Shown here: positions 61,138-64,000 of the stretch, one piece after another
Layout of the letters: each line of letters begins with the position of its first letter
How positions within the stretch are numbered: the stretch's first letter is position 1
DNA from: Roridomyces roridus
Lineage: Eukaryota > Basidiomycota > Agaricomycetes > Agaricales > Mycenaceae
Length of the DNA: 64,000 nt
NCBI GenBank assembly: GCA_029378245.1
Contig: JARKIF010000011.1
Coordinates: 1,612,001-1,676,000, forward strand
Reading direction: 5' to 3'
Program-made: the position numbers and the translations under genes
The notes under the pieces: generated by a model
Told to the model about the DNA's origin: nothing
The model's input: only the letters and a program-made list of their open reading frames with translations
Database searches by the model: none

Positions 61138-61614
61138 TGTTCTCGGTGGCGCGCAGGTCCGCCCTACGCATCGCCCGCCCATCGTTTCGGCCACAGATGC
61201 ACCTCCCTCGCCACCCGCGTCCTCCGGTTTTCGATATATCTCCAAGCACAACACCGGGTACCTCATGATTTGGTGCGTGCTAATTTCTGACAGCCAAAAT
61301 TGTGCTCATTCCTCTCCATTCCCTTCAACCTCTCACTTCTCCGCGATAGGCCGCATCGAGGGACATCACTGGCGGCAGTGTCCAGAGCCGCGGGCTCCTT
61401 GCCTCGCGTGCGGGAAGGTGGGACATGGGGTGCGTCCGTTGCATTTCTGTCTCTTATGATCTGTAACATTTTGGAATCCCGTACCAGCCGCAGAATTGCC
61501 CGAATCCCGATCAAGCGCGACTTGAAGCTCTCAAAACCGCCCCGAGGAAATGGTGTGATTGTGCCCTTCTCCTTTCCCTGAACCATCCTGCTGAGCTAGC
61601 CTAGCTTCCGCTGC
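61138..61614 (+). CDS. Zinc-knuckle (CCHC) fragment with mitochondrial-like leader
   Basis: An ATG at 61138 opens a basic, Arg/Ser-rich leader (MFSVARRSALRIARPSFRPQ) that looks like a mitochondrial targeting signal. Downstream, RYISKHNTGYLMI appears to be a further exon. The pieces WRQCPEPRAPCLACGKVGHG and, after an intron ending GTACCAG near 61488, PQNCPNPDQARLEALKTAPR join in frame to a perfect C-x2-C-x4-H-x4-C zinc knuckle (CLACGKVGHGPQNC), a nucleic-acid-binding fold. Whether leader and knuckle belong to one gene is doubtful; two overlapping small genes or a decayed gene are alternatives. Confidence 0.35.
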
Positions 61615-62536
61615 GGTGAGGCTGGACACGTTCGTGAAACCAAGGCTGAGACTACCCCCGCTGCTGCCGCTGTGTAATGGAGCGGCGATAAACACACAAT
61701 CACCTTACGATACAGACTCAATTCATCTACTGCCCGTCTCTCTATTGTCAATCATTCCATGCCGCATCTCAGACGCCGAAATCTTTGAAATCTTGTTTGG
61801 CGACAGCGGGCACTCCAATCGGTACATACCCATCCTCGCACTAAACTTCAGGAGCTCTCACACTTTGTGATCTTTACAGTGCTTGGAAACCCCTTTTGGT
61901 CGCTCTCGTGTCGCTAGAATGATACCTATCCCGCAGGATATTCCAATCAGTGGGCCGGAAGCAAGGTTCTGTGCAATAGATGCAAGATCTCCGCCTTGGT
62001 ACTCCTCTTGTCGTTTACCATCGTGCATTCCGCCTCGACCTCTAATTCCAGGATGAACGATGGGCATGAAGAGCTCATATCGCCCGTCGGCGGACACTGA
62101 AGAATCCATTGTCTGGGACTAGCCCGATACTCGGCACGGATTGGAATTTTGGCATTCTCGAACGTCATCGCTTCGTCAGTCGCTCTTGCTCCGTCTCATA
62201 GATTCCCATCGCCCCGTACTTTTCGCACAGAATTCTCTCACGAAGGAGCGGTCTTTTCACCCCCTCCGCTCTTATCTTACGGTCCAGGGTTCTCTTGGGA
62301 ACGCCCGTGAGGTTCTGGTCGACATATGAGTTTAGATCCAGGTTCTGGGTGCGGCCACAGCGCGGATTTCATTGACAGATGACAATCCTCGACAGACCGA
62401 TCCTCTTTCGACGCGCTGCACGATGTTTTGTGTATCGCTTGGGTATCCTCTCCTCGATTTCCGGTACGTATTGCCGCCCGACGCAATACAAAAGCACTGC
62501 AAAGCAATTTCGCTGCATCTGAACTCTGCTACTTAC
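61615..62536. other. Intergenic
   Basis: No gene recognised; short open frames only. Confidence 0.3.
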
Positions 62537-63123
62537 ATGGCAACTCCACTAACCTACCTGTCATGCAAATTTGCGCGCACAGTGACCATCTCACCTCGAC
62601 CAGACTCGACGGGATGGAGACTCACACACGGTGATCTGCGCATCGACTTTGAACAAGCGCCGATGCAGCTGTCCATCTTTGGCAAGAACTTTGAGCTTGT
62701 TGCGCTTGCGGAAGGGAGGGTGCAACTGCGGGAGCCGCCCAAGACGTGGGCAATGCGATTCACAGCTCCGACTCGGAGCACTGGTCATACGCCACCGACT
62801 AACTCCGATCATGACCCCGAGACCGAGCCGCTGTACTATGATCCCATCGTGCAGGATTTCCCGTCGTCAGCTGAGGTGCGTGCCGTTGGGCTTTATCTGT
62901 CGAGTTCTCGAGCTGATTTACATCTATCTATCATTGACAGAATCGCGGGCAGGAAGTTGCTACGTGTTTTCAGAGCGGGGTTCGGCATGGGGACTTGGAC
63001 TCGGTTGTGTGGAAGTTTCGAGCCAACTCCTTCTCGTATAGCCGAACAAGGAAGGCTTTGATGTTGGCGGCTTTCATTGCCAAGTTTGTGGCGGAGCGGC
63101 AGAATCAAAGTATTCGATGTACT
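62537..63123 (+). CDS. Hypothetical protein
   Basis: From an ATG at 62537 (MATPLTYLSCKFARTVTISP) the frame runs through WRLTHGDLRIDFEQAPMQLS, FGKNFELVALAEGRVQLREP and EPLYYDPIVQDFPSSAE to a donor (GAG|GTGCGT, 62878). The exon from 62943 continues ENRGQEVATCFQSGVRHGDL, SVVWKFRANSFSYSRTRKAL, MLAAFIAKFVAERQNQSIRC and a stop. The beta-rich first half and Arg-rich tail are unlike any family I can name. Without this splice the frame ends at 63061 with a less plausible tail. The start is uncertain, and an upstream exon is possible. Confidence 0.45.
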
Positions 63124-64000
63124 TAGCTTCTGGCTGTTACATTCAGATTTGGTTCTATCCAGAGTTCCCTATCTAAATATTGATTGAGCTCCGGTTGGTT
63201 TGGCCAACGTCAATGTTTCAGTATCGGCTTCCACCCGGCAGTCGAGTAATAATGCTGGATGACTTCTCGGGGTGTGGCCAGGATCGCGCGCGGCGAAAAT
63301 TCGCCACAACAGGAATCACTGGTTAACGTTGTTTTGGGAACGCAGACACGACTTGCAGCATGACGCACCCAAGGACGAGGCATTTACGCGGTCAGAGGGA
63401 GGGGAATTTCAGGGTGCCAGGATCTTTGAGCTAGGGGGTAAGGAGAAGGATGGGCTATATTCTATATTGGGTTGAAACTCAACTGAGCTTGTGTGACCAT
63501 ATTTGACTCCGGATCATTCGGGATCAGAATGTCATGTGACGCCAATGGCCGCTCTTGCCAAGCTCTTGCTCCCTTCTCTGTGTCGAATCTTGTTTGCCCT
63601 CGTCATCGATTTGGCGTTCCAGCGCACACGAATTGTTGTCCGCCCTCTGGAGGAGCAAGCCCACTCGCGTCTCGCCTGTGCCAGCGACCTGTGCTTTCCT
63701 GGCTTGATTTTGGTTTAGTTTCGGCTCATTTTTTGATACCTCTTCCTCTGGGTAAAACGGCGGACCAGGGCATTCTCTACGAGCAGTTCTAATCGAGGCG
63801 TCGCGCATCAGCTTCTCCACGAGCGCGATGTATGATCTTTCTCAATCGCTGGGCGCGTACCATTACTTCACGGGAGTCGATGTCATTCCATTCATGTATT
63901 CGCAGCAACAGAGTGGAGATCGGATTGTAGTTGAGGGACCTTCGACGGGTGCCTCATGAATCCCACAGTGGCGAAAGGCGGTGCCCATTAGCTGCTGTAA
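63124..64000. other. Right-hand end of the window
   Basis: No supported gene. A short open frame starts at an ATG near 63829 (MYDLSQSLGAYHYFTGVDVI) and stops within the window; it may be the edge of something larger. Confidence 0.25.

Overview
The window is nuclear DNA of a filamentous basidiomycete. Almost every recognisable gene is cut by 40-60 bp introns with GT(or GC)-AG ends and CTGAC/CTAAT-like branch sites, many genes have a TATA box 40-90 bp upstream of the ATG, and the families present (F-box genes with rapidly changing leucine-rich tails, glyoxal oxidase, sedolisin, GH18-LysM chitinase, jacalin-like lectins, Zn2Cys6 regulator) are typical of Agaricomycetes. A plant-associated or saprotrophic species of the Rhizoctonia/Ceratobasidium kind would fit, but that placement is inference.

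Layout. 1-210: 5' end of a cytochrome P450 (minus). 1670-5465: branched-chain aminotransferase gene split by a 2.2-kb inverted-repeat element. 6293-8629 (minus): secreted GH18 chitinase followed by four LysM modules, with two lesions in its 3' half. 11109-14730: decayed Mutator-like (MULE) transposase gene. 18269-22422 (minus): F-box gene carrying in-frame stops and a 1.85-kb hAT-like element. 23051-23358: tiny three-exon membrane-protein gene. 23618-25921: two jacalin-like lectin genes transcribed away from each other. 26080-26725: a beta-trefoil-like remnant. 27182-28054 (minus): glutathione S-transferase. 29015-31144: a TA-flanked inverted-repeat element with a second, 450-bp element nested in it. 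31582-32613: coiled-coil hypothetical gene. 36874-38893: glyoxal oxidase. 39338-40225: F-box/LRR-like gene. 40.5-42.0 kb: LTR-retrotransposon-like debris. 42106-42960 (minus): DJ-1/PfpI protein. 44.2 kb: hypothetical gene. 45340-47531: sedolisin (S53) protease. 49489-51297: type-B carboxylesterase. 51540-52463: hypothetical. 52867-55655 (minus): Zn2Cys6 transcription factor. 56689-58317: F-box/LRR protein. 58724-60561 (minus): MFS transporter. The last 3.4 kb holds a zinc-knuckle fragment and a hypothetical gene.

Themes. (1) Non-autonomous DNA transposons are frequent here. Two sit inside reading frames (BCAT and F-box) with target duplications that restore the frame when one copy is removed, and a third hosts a nested insertion. 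(2) Secreted enzymes (chitinase, glyoxal oxidase, sedolisin, carboxylesterase) and lectins are interspersed, which suggests a wall-, lignocellulose- or host-facing region, but no single pathway ties them together. (3) Introns with a GC donor (GCAAGT) recur in four independent genes. I saw no tRNA, rRNA or CRISPR array. All gene models are hand-spliced from conservation and reading-frame continuity; none is backed by transcript data.
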